Source: Plotosus lineatus
Taxonomy: Eukaryota; Chordata; Actinopteri; Siluriformes; Plotosidae
Assembly: GCA_024760905.1 (NCBI GenBank)
Contig: CM045729.1
Coordinates: forward strand, 83,691,550 to 83,755,549
Direction of reading: 5' to 3'
Length of the DNA stretch: 64,000 nucleotides
Shown: piece after piece, positions 12,501 to 22,970 of the stretch
Numbering within the stretch: position 1 is the first letter of the stretch
Layout: the number at the start of each line of letters is the position of its first letter
Notes under the pieces: model-generated
What the model saw: the letters and a program-made list of their open reading frames with translations, nothing else
Told to the model about the DNA's origin: nothing
Database searches by the model: none
Program-made: the position numbers and the translations under genes

Positions 12501-12790
12501 CATGCCTGCGGGACTCCACTCCAAAATTTCTGTCAGGGTTGTTTCCCTTAGCCTTCCATTATCCCTAGTACTCACAAGGCAGTGAGACTATTTAACCCAT
12601 AGCTGGAGTTCATGTTGGTGGGTGTCAGGGCATGTCCACACGCCGGTGGGCCTGCATACCGTACCTCTCGTTGCATAACTACCTCCGAGCCCTCATAGTA
12701 CCACCTGGGGCTGCAAGGTGCCCAGTTCCCCATATGTCACCACTGGGAGACATTGTGTAGGACTTGTCTGAGAGGCTATTCCACAGGGAA
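9551..12790 (-). mobile_element. Family A LINE, nearly complete but broken
   Basis: Minus strand from 12790: long 5' UTR (to about 12005), endonuclease (11999-11283; LMRLNVDIAALQEKN, LLGDFNTTL, SWMHPRSRHWHQLDLVITKR), linker (11263-11006), then an open reverse transcriptase frame of 347 codons (10751-9708). That frame shows GKAPGNDAIPPEVI, CNNFRGISLLSIVGKVFA, LVDLTKAFD, SGVKQECVLAPTLFGIFF and LFADDAA. Directly after FADDAA the frame jumps, and the thumb (NSFRYLGSIISDNLSLNAKI) continues at 9819-9598 in another frame, so a deletion follows the catalytic aspartates. The C-terminal zinc finger is absent. SGVKQE in place of SGVKQG changes a conserved motif glycine. Confidence 0.85.
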
Positions 12791-13390
12791 GTCTGACGCA
12801 TTCTGTTTCCTTTTCAGTTTATGCAAGCCTGTCCAGAGATGCTTCAATAGACTGTTTGACATACAAATTTGACATATTACTCATAATAGTGTAATTGAAA
12901 TAGAAGATTTTATTATTCCTGAGTGCAAGCAGTGACTCCAGCATGACTTCCTATGACAGCATAACTAAAAGAAAGAGAACCAGAAGGAAGGCAGAAATGA
13001 GGTGACTGTGATGTTGGGGCAATAGGCCACCCCACTGTCAAATTGACCTGGAGGTGTATGTTGAGAGGGGGAGCTGCTTTTTATTTATTTATTTATTTTT
13101 TATTCTGTCTTGTATTGCACCACCTTATTACACAGAAACATCACTGGATAGCATGGATGGGCTCTTCAATCATGTATCATCAAAGCCATCTGGAATTTTT
13201 TTTTTTTTTTTTTTTGTGAATTACATTGTAAATTTGTTTATTTTATTCTTTAAAACTTGTATGAACCTTGATTAAACATCTTTAAGACCAAAACTGTACT
13301 TCAAATGTTGCTTTAAAGCTTCACTTTTATTCCTGTACTTTAACATTTTACTGATTTCGTGCAGTGTAATAAAAAAATTTATAAAACCCA
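12790..13390. other. No gene seen; poly-T tract inside
   Basis: AT-rich, with a TTTATTTA run at 13078-13100 and an uninterrupted T tract at 13197-13216. No domain, splice pair or repeat family was recognised. Confidence 0.4.
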
Positions 13391-13440
13391 ATCACACTAA
13401 ATGTGAAACTTTTGTCCACTGAACAGGTCTTGTATAAGTC

Positions 13441-13535
13441 ACTGTGATTAGTTTTAATCAGAGTTCATGTAAAGTAGGACAAAAGAGACATAGCGATTTG
13501 CATATGTCTTTTTTACCTGAAGGGCGACACATACA
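13441..13535 (+). repeat. Segment repeated near the right edge of the window
   Basis: This roughly 90-bp stretch (AGTTTTAATCAGAGTTCATG, then TAGGACAAAAGAGAC and TTTACCTGAAGGGCGACAC) is closely similar to 63893-63985 in the same orientation, 50 kb away. Similarity extends weakly upstream (AAACTTTTGTCC at 13406 and 63859). It is not obviously part of the transposon families annotated here. Confidence 0.75.
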
Positions 13536-13759
13536 GCCGGGTCGATAATCAAATAGAAAAAGACCTTTGAAAGTCACTGAAAAAAAAAGAAAAAACAAAC
13601 AAAAAAAAAAACAACAAAAATCATACATTAATGGCCGAGTAATGTTAACTTCTGTCTAATAAACTACAGTTACAATCAACATACTTACTTTTTAAAAAGA
13701 AATACTTCCTGTGATGGGCACAAATAACCAAAACAATAGAGTAGGCATACCCTAACAGT

Positions 13760-14010
13760 TAGATAAGTGGCTTTGGGACTGAAAGATCATTGGTTCAATT
13801 TCCAAATCAGCAGGTAAAATGAGCAGCAGAAGTTAACAGCACCTTTCCTTCACATATAAATGGCCTTTGAGCAAGGCACCTAACCCCTAAATGCTCTCTG
13901 GGTGCTCCAAGTGTGTGTGCTCACTGTTTACGCATTTGTCTGCTCACCTTGGATGGGTGAAATGCAGAGGATATATTTTCCCTTATGGGATTAATACAGT
14001 ATATCATAAA
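13760..14010 (+). mobile_element. tRNA-derived SINE (second family)
   Basis: A tRNA-like head (AGATAAGTGGCTTTGGGACT, then CATTGGTTCAATTTCC as B box) is followed by a body with TTGAGCAAGGCACCTAACCCC, CTCACTGTTTACGC, GGATGGGTGAAATGCAGAGG and a tail GGATTAATACAGTATATCAT. I recognise this body from a common fish SINE lineage. A minus-strand relative lies at 46930-47170. Confidence 0.75.
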
Positions 14011-14529
14011 ATGAAACACCGATTACTTACCTCCAAATTTAAGGGCTCTTTTACTTTTTACTGCTTTACCTATCACTCCAGTCATTAACACTAAAAAAAA
14101 AAAAATTTTACAAGCAACATATTCAAAATATTTTACATTACTGCTATTAATGTCAAAGTCACAACATTATAGTTTTGCAGTTTTTGTAAAAAAACACACC
14201 TTTCTGCACCTTTTACGATGTTACCCCATCTTTCAACCTCTTGTAATGATGCCTAGTGACAGAGCAGGAGAGGAGACAACAGTCCTGACTCAACCCTCTC
14301 CATTTTCTAGGGCTTGAGTCTGGCATTTGCTTATGTGAGCTTAATATCTGGGTTTGATTATCTATATTAGTACTAAAGCCTACAAAGCTGTTCCTCTTGT
14401 TCACCTCAACCAATCTGATCATCTGTCCCAGTTCTTACTTTCTGAATAAATCTTCATTATCTAATATATATTACTGGTGATATAAACGCTTTTCTCAAAA
14501 TTATATAGGACATAAAATTGTTGTATAAA

Positions 14530-14885
14530 CCTAGGGTAGTGGCTGCCTGGTGGTAAAAGGTGCTGGATCACTGATCCTAAAGTTGGGGGTTTGAGTCCCA
14601 CTCCCCATAAAGGTTGTCACTGCCCCCAGTGCAGTGAACTGTGTTATCAAAGGCCAGCCATGTCTCTCACTGTCTATGGTGAGAAGCATGTAAAAGAACC
14701 ATTGCTTACTTTTGACAAGAGTAGGCCGCAAAGCCATCAGCATTTTTCTGCCTCTTGCTAAAGGGTTGTGTCAGGAAGGGTATCCAACGTAAAAACCTAT
14801 GCCAAATCAAACATGCAAATCAGAGATTCGCTGTGACCACCCCTGAGAAAAGAGGGACCACCCAAAAGGAAAAGAAGAAGAATTG
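14530..14885 (+). mobile_element. tRNA-Ser-headed SINE with family B tail
   Basis: The head reads GCCTGGTGGTAAAAGGTGCTGG (A box region) and GGGGGTTTGAGTCCCACTCC (B box). The body contains TCTCACTGTCTATGGTGAGA and GTAAAAGAACCATTGCTTAC. The 3' part (AGGGTTGTGTCAGGAAGGG, then GATTCGCTGTGACCACCCC and a GGAAAAGAAGAAG end) matches the family B LINE 5' UTR and 3' end. Confidence 0.85.
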
Positions 14886-14959
14886 CTGTATAGCCAAGTG
14901 GACTACATTTGGGACTGTAATGAAGTCTCTAGCATATGGTTTGTAGTTTTATGATTTCA

Positions 14960-15205
14960 CCCAAATTAAGCTAGGTTTCCCGTTTGGGCCTGGTTTCTTT
15001 CAAAGTTTCTTTTTTGCGTCAACTGAAGAAGTATTTCCTTGCCACTGTCACTGTGGGAAATACTCTTCAGGGATGTGTAGCATTTGTAGAAAATATTTAA
15101 ACCCTTTTATACTTTGAAAACTCCTAGTTTTACCGTGTAAAGCTGCTTTGCGACACTGTCAATTGTAAAAAGCACAAAACATATAAAACTGAATCGAATT
15201 GCATA
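14960..15205 (+). repeat. Fish LINE 3'-end remnant, unassigned
   Basis: Phrases such as GAAGTATTTCCTTGCCACTG and GTGTAAAGCTGCTTTGCGAC, with AACTGAATCGAATTGC at the end, recur in fish repeats that terminate in GAATT-type units. The copy is decayed and has no coding part. Confidence 0.45.
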
Positions 15206-16155
15206 AAGTCTCTGTAAAAAACTGAAAAAGTGTGTCTAGAGGAAGCTGACTTGTCACTACAGCACCAATTCCAACACACAGACAAGGATATGTTTGCTCG
15301 TTCATTCTGGACTCTCTCACAGAAACCTCCATAAACTATATTCTGGATCACATAATGAATGATAATAAGTACTGATAAGACCATATCCATGGTAACAGGT
15401 CAGTTTGATAAAGTTCTGTTTGTGATGTATAAGTGGAAAAATTAATCATTCAAGAGACCTTGATAAACATCTCCACTGCTGTTATTTTATTTTTTTTCCC
15501 CCCATTCTTACACTATCCATCTCAAATTTCCATCTAATCTGTTTAGTAAAGTTAAAAAGTAGGAGCAGGAAGAGGAGGTGCAAGTACATGTCGTCATCAA
15601 GCCAAAAAAAAAAGATAAATAGTGACTCAGGTTATGAGAAACATTCAAACATCTTTGGGAGACAAAAGATACGACACTGATTGAATACCTGCTTCATATC
15701 TCAGGTATATTTTACATTATTCTTACATATTAATACGCTCACAATTTATTATGCTCACATCTCAAGACTCTCACATTCCAGTACTCTCACACATCAGTTC
15801 TCTTAGATACCAGTACTTTCACATATCTCTACCCTAAGATACCGCTCGCATCTGAATGCTCTCTCTCACATTTCAGTCTTGTCATGTATCAGTATTTTCC
15901 TGAAGTATTTTTGCAAGTACAAGTACTTAAATTTTCCTAACACTGAGTGAGAAAAATATTTTTTCAAGTGTGTCATATGAAATAATGAATGTTTTAGTAC
16001 ATATGAGTTCTTTAGAGAGGGCTTAACTGAGATTATTACATGATCAGATGATTTATATTAAAAAAAAGTATCAGCACCTTACATTTTTTAAAAACCCAGA
16101 CTACAGCATAATAATCAAAACTGCTGATTTTTTTTTTTTTTATATTATATAATCA
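15205..16155. other. No gene; degenerate minisatellite near 15720-15905
   Basis: From about 15720 to 15905 the motif CTCACATnTCAGTACTnT recurs imperfectly about eight times at irregular 20-30 bp spacing, an eroded tandem array. The flanks are AT-rich with poly-A/T runs and no recognisable gene. Confidence 0.45.

Positions 16156-16158
<3 letters not shown>

Positions 16159-16208
<50 letters not shown>
16159..16208. repeat. (TG)n microsatellite
   Basis: About 25 uninterrupted TG units. Confidence 0.97.
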
Positions 16209-16210
<2 letters not shown>

Positions 16211-16368
16211 CATTTTTAATATAATTTTAACACACATCTAATAACCAATGAACACTGTCGACTGAGTTTACTTTAAATCAATGAGAATTAATACAAATTA
16301 GGAAAATTATTTGATATCCCCACGTGACCATCAAAATCTGTAGGATCACCCCCCCAACTGACATATAC

Positions 16369-16371
<3 letters not shown>

Positions 16372-16438
<67 letters not shown>
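16372..16438. repeat. (TA)n microsatellite
   Basis: More than 30 uninterrupted TA units immediately outside the left arm of the inverted-repeat element at 16479-17270. Confidence 0.97.
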
Positions 16439-16440
<2 letters not shown>

Positions 16441-16478
16441 ATAAATACATATTCAATGGTATAAATTCTTCTAATAAC

Positions 16479-16944
16479 AATTAAACATTAAAAAATAATC
16501 CATAAGATGTAAATAAACATACATACAGATGGTATTGAATGAGAAGAAGACAACACATATACATACGTGTATGCACACACAGATGCAAACCTCACAATGT
16601 AACTAATTTTGATGAGAGATTTTGGGTTGTTGTTTGTTTTATGTTGGTTTAGGGATTTTATTGGCCTTGTTTGTTTTTGTTGTTGAGAGTTAATTGGTTG
16701 ATTCAGATGATTAGCTTAATAGCTTGTTTAGAGTACCTGAACATGATATGCTAATTTTTTGAGATAGGAATTTTGGGTTTTCATGAACTGTATGCCAAAA
16801 TCATCAGTATTAAAACAATAAAAGACCTGAAATATTTCAGTTGGTGTTCAATGAATCTAAAATATATGAAAGTTTAATTTTTATCAGTACATTACAGAAA
16901 ATAATGAACTTTATCACAATATGCTCATCTTTTGAGAAGGACTA

Positions 16945-17013
<69 letters not shown>

Positions 17014-17268
17014 TCGAATTTCAAAAATAAGGAAGTTAAGGAAGAATAGGCAAAAAATTAAGGAAAATGCCACAAAAACAAGGCCAATAAAATCCCTAAA
17101 CCAACATAAAACAAACAACAACCCAAAATCTCTCATCAAAACTAGTTACATTGTGAGGTTTGCATCTGTGTGTGCATGCACGTATGTATATGTGTTGTCT
17201 TCTTCTCATTCAATACCATCTGTATGTATGTGTATTTACATCATATGGATTATTTTTTAATGTTTAAT

Positions 17269-17270
<2 letters not shown>
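16479..17270. mobile_element. Inverted-repeat (foldback/MITE-like) element, 792 bp
   Basis: The left arm (16479-16670) and right arm (17078-17270) are reverse complements over about 190 bp, sharing TTAAACATTAAAAAATAATCC, GGTATTGAATGAGAAGAAGA, ACAACCCAAAATCTCTCATC and AAGGCCAATAAAATCCCTAA in opposite orientations. The spacer holds a (TA)n run (16945-17010) and no open frame of note. Long terminal inverted repeats without a transposase suggest a non-autonomous DNA element. Confidence 0.85.

Positions 17271-17273
<3 letters not shown>

Positions 17274-17321
<48 letters not shown>
17274..17321. repeat. (AAT)n microsatellite
   Basis: Sixteen AAT units directly after the right arm of the inverted-repeat element. 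Confidence 0.97.
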
Positions 17322-17325
17322 GTCT

Positions 17326-17600
17326 GGAGTTTGTATGTTCTCCCCGTGTTTGTGTGGGTTTCCTCCGAGTACTCCACTTTCTTCCCACAGTCCAAAAACA
17401 TGAACAGTAGATTAATTGGTGATGCCAAATCTCCCCTAGGTGGGAGTGTGATTATGGATGGTGTGTGAGTGTTGGCCCTGCGATGGCCTGGTGAGCGGTC
17501 CAGGTTGTACCCCACCCTCACCCCGAGTCAGCTGAGATGGGCACCAGCCTCCCCGTATTCAACTAGGATAAAGCAGTTCAGAAAATGAATAAGTGATAAT
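17326..17600 (+). mobile_element. L2-type LINE 3' UTR / tail
   Basis: The text GGAGTTTGTATGTTCTCCCC, then GTGGGTTTCCTCCGAGTACTCC, CCCACAGTCCAAAAACATGAAC, CCCTGCGATGGCCTGGTGAG, GTCAGCTGAGATGGGCACCA and AAGCAGTTCAGAAAATGAAT is the well-known 3' UTR of fish L2-type elements and of SINEs that use their machinery. It is 5'-truncated with no coding region. Confidence 0.85.
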
Positions 17601-17815
17601 ATAAACAACAATGTATTGTTTTAGATTATAAAATATATTTATTTTATACGAACAAGTTTCTTAATATTTTCGATCTTTGGCAAGTCAAAATGATGAAAAT
17701 AGTTGCTTTTGGATTATAATAGTGAACTTTATAGTTAGTGATTGATTAGCTCAAATGAGCTAATCTACTAATCACTAGCTATTTTTTCACAAAAAGTCAG
17801 TATAACAGAGACAGA

Positions 17816-18173
17816 AGCTATAGTTGAAGATGGTAAGAGCTACACAAATTTGGAAGCATACCTTGCTTGTCAATTGATTTCTCTAGGAGAGAACCCAGAA
17901 GTCAGACCTATCGGTATTGGTGAAGTGCTGCGGAGGATTGTGGGTAAAGCGAATCTGTCAGCCATTAAGCCCGACATCATCAGCTCAGCAGGAAATCTAC
18001 AACTCTGTGCTGGACAAGCAAGTGGAGGCGAAGCTATTGTTCATGCTATCAAAGATATCTTTGATGCTCAGTCAACTGATGCAGTGTTGCTTGTGGATGC
18101 TGATAATGCTTTTAATTCACTTAATCATGCTGTGCTACTCCACAACATACCATATTTATGCAGACCGATGTCA
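17816..18173 (+). pseudogene. Orphan reverse transcriptase fragment
   Basis: About 119 codons read through an RT-like palm: EVRPIGIGEVLRRIVGKA (fingers region), LQLCAGQASGGEAIVHAI, then VLLVDADNAFNSLNHAVL, whose D-x4-F arrangement fits RT motif A. The sequence differs from every other LINE family in the window and its clade is unresolved. It ends abruptly at 18173 where the Tc1 inverted repeat begins, so the YxDD half is missing. The frame stays open into the following LINE by chance. Confidence 0.65.
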
Positions 18174-18217
18174 TACAGAGGTATGAAAAAGTATCTGAAC
18201 CTTTTGGAATTTCTCAC
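18174..18217 (-). mobile_element. Tc1-like transposon, outer end (split)
   Basis: TACAGAGGTATGAAAAAGTA starts at a TA dinucleotide and continues to TTCTCAC at 18211-18217. The rest of the element resumes after the inserted CR1-like LINE at 21140 (ATTTCTGCATAGAATCACC). Continuity of the two halves is inferred from the known layout of this fish Tc1 family. Confidence 0.7.
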
Positions 18218-21132
18218 GGAGCAGCAGGCAGATGTAATCCAAATTGGTAAGTGTAGTCTAAATAGGCTGAAATGTTTTTATTTAAATGCTAGAAGCATAA
18301 AAAATAAATTTCAGGAACTAGAAACTGTTGTTATTGGTGGGGGCTATGACTTAGTTGGAATTACAGAGACCTGGCTTAGTGAAGAGGACGGAGATGAATA
18401 TAATATAGAAGGTTATAAGCTTTTTAGGAGCGATAGACTCAATAGGAGGGGAGGGGGCGTGGCACTCTATGTAAAGGAAAACCTGGATGTGCATGAAATT
18501 ACTGAGATGGGGCATGTCTTGCCCTGTGAGGATATTTGGGTTAGACTCATTGGCAAACAAGAGACTGGTTTAAACATAGGAGTGTGTTATCGACCGCCAG
18601 CTTCAGACAACACTTTGAATGAACTACTTTTCACGAGGATTAGGCAGTCTTGTAGTGGAGGTAAAACTTTAGTTATGGGAGACTTCAATTATCCTGCTAT
18701 AGATTGGGATTTGGTGAAAGCGCAGGGTAAGGAGGAGGAAGCAGTTTTAGATGCTATAAATGATAGTTTTCTGCTGCAGTATGTCAATAATCCTACAAGA
18801 GGGAATGCAGTTTTAGATTTGGTTCTCTGTAATGACCCTGATAGAATTCGCAATGTAGAGGTAAAGGAGCCACTTGGGACTAGTGATCATTATACTATTA
18901 GTTTTGATGTGTTATGGCAAGTTACAAACTTATCTTTGAAAAGCAAAATTTTCAATTTCAGGCGAGCCAAGTTTGACAGGATGCGTTCGGATTTAAGCAA
19001 AATAAACTGGACATTGCTCCTAGATTGTACAACTGTAAATGAAATGTGGGGTAGATTCAAGGGAGTTTTACTAGATGCTCAGAGCAAATTCATTCCAAAA
19101 GTGTGCAAGAGTAAGTTTAAAAAGCGTAATCTCCAGTGGATGACCTCTGATATTCGTAGGAGCTTAAGGGAAAAAAAGAATCTTTATAAGGCATACATGA
19201 GGGACAGAAATGAAAACACTAAGGCTGAATACTGTAATATGCGAGCTAAGGTCAAAAAGAACTGAGGAATGCTAGGAGGCAGTACGAAAGAAAATTGCAG
19301 AAGGAGCGAAATGTAATCCTAAGCGCTTTTTCAGTACTGTAACAGGAAAAGAGAAGGTAAAGTTGAAATCCAGTGCATAAAGAATGAAGATGGATCACTG
19401 CTGTATGAGAACAAGGACATAGTTGATACTCTTAATGGTTACTTTGTTGACAATTTCACTACAGAGGGGACTTTTATTTGGCGGAGGAAATTGTCAATTC
19501 TCAAGCTCATTTGGCAGAAATTGAATTTGGAGAAAATGAAGTATTGGACAAGCTGCGTAAACTTAAGACAAATAAGGCAGCAGGCCCAGATGGGTTATAC
19601 CCTAGGGTGCTCAGGGAGGTTTGTGAGATCATCTCTAAACCACTGTTGGTTATTTTTAGGCAGTCATTAGTGACTGGAGAAATTCCAAATGATTGGAAAC
19701 AGGGTATCATTATACCAATATATAAGAAAGGGGATCGTACAGAGCCAGGCAATTACAGGCCTGTCAGTCTTACTTGCATAGCATGCAAAATACTGGAATC
19801 TATCATAAAAGACAAGCTTGAGTCATTTCTTGAGCATAATAACATCTTGAAGGATAGCCAACATGGTTTTCGCAAGGGTAGGTCATGCCTGACAAACCTT
19901 TTGGAATTCTTTGAGGAGGCCACAAATACTTATGATCAGAGCAGGGCCTATGACATTATTTATTTGGACTTTCAAAAGCATTTGATACAGTACCACATGA
20001 GAGACTAATTTTTAAAACGAGGTCAGTTGGAATTGTAGGAGGTATTCTGGAGTGGATTAAGAACTGGTTACAGGACAGAACACAGAGAGTTGTGGTTGGA
20101 GGGATTTCATCTGAGCAAGGAATTGTGGGAAGTGGAGTCCCTCAGGGATCTGTGTTGGGACCCTTGCTCTTCCTCATCTACATTAATGACCTTGATAGGG
20201 ACATTGAGAGCACATTGGTGAAATTTGCTGACGATACTAAACTGGGCGGTTTGGCAAATAGTCTGGAGTCTACTAAGGTTATTCAGGACGATTTGGATAG
20301 ACTTCAATTTGGACAGATACATGGCAAATGAAATTCAATGTCGCTAAATGTAAAGTTCTACATGTAGGGAATAAAAACATTAGACAGGAGTATTTCATGG
20401 GAGGTTTAAAACTAGAATGTTCCTCTCAGGAAAAGGATCTGGGTGTGATGGTTGACCAGTCCCTCACTGGTACTAGCCACTGTGCGTTAGCAGTAAAAAG
20501 GCAAATAGGATGGTGGGTTACATAGCCAGGAGTATTGAGTATAGATCTAAAGATGTTGTCCTTCTCTTGTATAACACATTGGTTAGACCACATTTAGAGT
20601 ATTGTGTACAGTTCTGGGGACCATACTTGAAAAAGACATCGAGACTCTCGAAAAGTTCAGAGAAGAGCAACAAAGCTAATTCCGGGTATAAAAAGGAATC
20701 CTATGAGGAGAGGCTGAGGATCCTAAACCTTTTCAGTCTTCAAAAAAGGAGAATTAGAGGTGATCTGATTGAGGTCTTTAAGTATCTTAAGGGGATTAAT
20801 AAAGTCAACTATGCCCGATTACTTAGGCCAAGTTCTGTAAGTAGAACTAGGGGTCATAAATGGAAGTTATTCAAGGGTAAATTTAGCACAAATATTAGGA
20901 AATATTTTTTCTCGCAGAGGGTAATTTCAGTGTGGAATAGATTGCCTAACCACGTTGTCGAAGCAGAAACCTTACAAGTCTTCAAAAGCAGACTTGATCT
21001 AGTGCTGGATACCATCTAGTCATGGTGCGTCTTTAAGGTTAGAGTCACTTTAGAATAGGACAATGGTGAGCTTAGTTGGGCTGAATGGCCTGTTCTCACC
21101 ACTCATGTTATGTTATGTTATGTTATGTTATG
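18218..21132 (+). mobile_element. CR1-like LINE, nearly full-length coding part, broken
   Basis: The endonuclease frame (to 19265) shows CFYLNARSIKNKFQELE, LVGITETWLSEEDG, GVCYRPP, VMGDFNYPAIDW and TSDHYTISF. After a frameshift, the reverse transcriptase starts (19478): NKAAGPDGLYPRVLREV, IIIPIYKKGD, NYRPVSLTCIACKILE and QHGFRKGRSCLTNLLEF. A frameshift at about 19978 breaks motif A (LDFQK). Then come GVPQGSVLGPLLFLIYINDL and KFADDTKLGG (20150-20245), and later shifts near 20330 and 20515. The C-terminus (20510-21019) has VRPHLEYCVQFWGPYLKK and KYFFSQRVISVWNRLPNHVV. The 3' end is a short TATGT repeat (21108-21132). TTCTCAC occurs on both flanks (18211-18217 and 21133-21139), a plausible target duplication. 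Confidence 0.88.
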
Positions 21133-21139
21133 TTCTCAC

Positions 21140-21600
21140 ATTTCTGCATAGAATCACCATCAAATGTGATCTGATCTTTGTCAAGATCACACAGATGAAA
21201 AAAACAGTGTCTGCTTTAACTAAAACCACCCAAACATTTATAGGTTTTCAGATTTGAATGAGGATAGCATGCAAACAATGACAGAAGGGGAGGAATAAGT
21301 AACTGAACCATCACATTTAATATTTTGTGGCCCCCACTTTGGCAGCAATAACTTCAACCAGACGCTTCCTGTAGCTGCAGATCAGTCTGGCACATCGATC
21401 AGGACTAATCTTGGCCCATTTTTCTTTACAAAACTGCTGTAGTTCAGTCAGATTCCTGGGATGTCTGGCATGAATCGCTGTCTAGAGGGCATGCCACAGC
21501 ATCTCAATGGGGTTCAAGTCTGGACTTTGACTTGGCCACTCCAGAACGTGCATTTTGTTCTTCTGAAACCATTCTGAAGTTGATTTACTTCTGTGCTATA
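21140..21600 (-). mobile_element. Tc1-like transposon, inner part with transposase C-terminus
   Basis: Continuation of the element that starts at 18174. 21140-21310 is the non-coding end. On the minus strand 21318-21560 encodes the last ~80 residues of a DD34E transposase: [20 protein letters not shown] (the Glu is the third catalytic residue), ARHPRNLTELQQFCKEKWAK and RCARLICSYRKRLVEVIAAK. The element is truncated near 21600, losing the two catalytic Asp regions. Confidence 0.8.
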
Positions 21601-21634
21601 TAAGTAACCTATACGCTCTACGAGTTTGTACCGT

Positions 21635-21639
<5 letters not shown>

Positions 21640-21689
<50 letters not shown>
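21640..21689. repeat. (CT)n microsatellite
   Basis: About 24 CT units, shortly after the break of the Tc1 copy. Confidence 0.95.
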
Positions 21690-21694
<5 letters not shown>

Positions 21695-21887
21695 TAATCA
21701 TCTGTATATTATCAATATCATTATGTCTCATGTTTAAACTCCTGGTTCATCACAATCACAGCACAGCAGATCTGATCAGATAACTCTCTGTAAATCAGGA
21801 GTGCAAAAATGTATCGTTCTGCTTCTCTTTCCGGACCTCCATATGGTGTAAAACACGTGTCAGCCATGCCCATCTGCCGGAGCCTAG

Positions 21888-22970
21888 TACAGAGGCTCCC
21901 CTGACTTACGTTTTTAATTGATTCCGGACTTCCGAACGTAAGTTCAAAGTGAACGTAAGTTGTTACAGTGATGACGTATGACGTGTGACATATGACACTC
22001 ATACTGTACTTTACATCCATAAATACCATTACCGTATCTCATAAAACACCCCTAAATCAATTATTATAAACATCACATTGCATCCATAAATACCATTACC
22101 GTATCTCATAAAACACCCCTAAATCAATTACTATAAACATCACATTGTAAAATAATATCAAACATATTAAATAATATCAACATTAATTTCAAATAAGTCA
22201 CTTATTTATACTGAGTCACTTTACATGAAGCTTCAAACAGCCAATCAACACTTACAATATGTGAGGCTCTCAATACCGAAAGTAGTGTACTTGTGAAAGT
22301 AGTGTACTTGCTGTGGGTTATACAGACTTCCGGTCTTTCAAGTGTGCAAGGGTGCTCTTGAACTTGTTTAGAACACAGCCTGCACTAATGTGAATCCCAG
22401 CAAAGCGAAGAGCTCTTTTTTTGTGTAAGCAAGTAGGTAAACTTTATTCAAGAGATGCATACAAAGAACCAGTAATGAATCCTATTGAATATTACTATAA
22501 AAATAAATACACACTCTTAGGCTTCTACTAAAAGATAATAAATGTCTGTAATTGTTCTGTAATTTGTGGATTCGGGTTTTTCATTTTACAACTCTTTGCT
22601 TAACTGAGTATGCATGGTAGATTGTGCCAAGCTGAGTGGATAGTTAATTGATCTCTGTGTATGAGACTTGCACCCATGCTAGTCGGCTTACACTTCTGAC
22701 CAGCCATATTTTCTGAGGGTTACAAAAGTCCGCAAAACAGTGTAATCACAAAGATCACAGAGACGACATCTTGACACAAGGGTAACACGCTCTATGTACA
22801 TATATATATATATACTCAGTCGGTAGTTTGTAAACAATGAATGCAGCGTCATTACATCATTACGTCAGCATACTACGTAGGTACATCTAAACTCAAAATA
22901 TGACCAAAAAAAAAAAACGTAAAATCGAAAAAACGTAAAACGGATGAACATAAGTCGGGGAGCATCTGTA
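21888..22970. mobile_element. Short-TIR DNA element (TA-flanked)
   Basis: The ends TACAGAGGCTCCCCTGACTT (21888) and AAGTCGGGGAGCATCTGTA (to 22970) are inverted repeats and lie at TA dinucleotides, as in mariner-type elements. No transposase is visible. The inside holds GAACGTAAGTT palindromic pieces and a 67-bp tandem duplication (22014-22147). A further 65-bp piece with the same ends (TACAGCCCTGG to GGGGAGCATCTGTA, 23088-23152) is either a second minimal copy or the true right end. Confidence 0.7.
22014..22147. repeat. 67-bp tandem duplication
   Basis: 22014-22080 and 22081-22147 are identical except for one visible T/C difference (AATTATTATAA versus AATTACTATAA). Both copies begin CATCCATAAATACC. 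Confidence 0.93.

Noticed and set aside
18351..18560. 69-codon minus frame
   Set aside because: Shadow of the CR1-like endonuclease on the plus strand.
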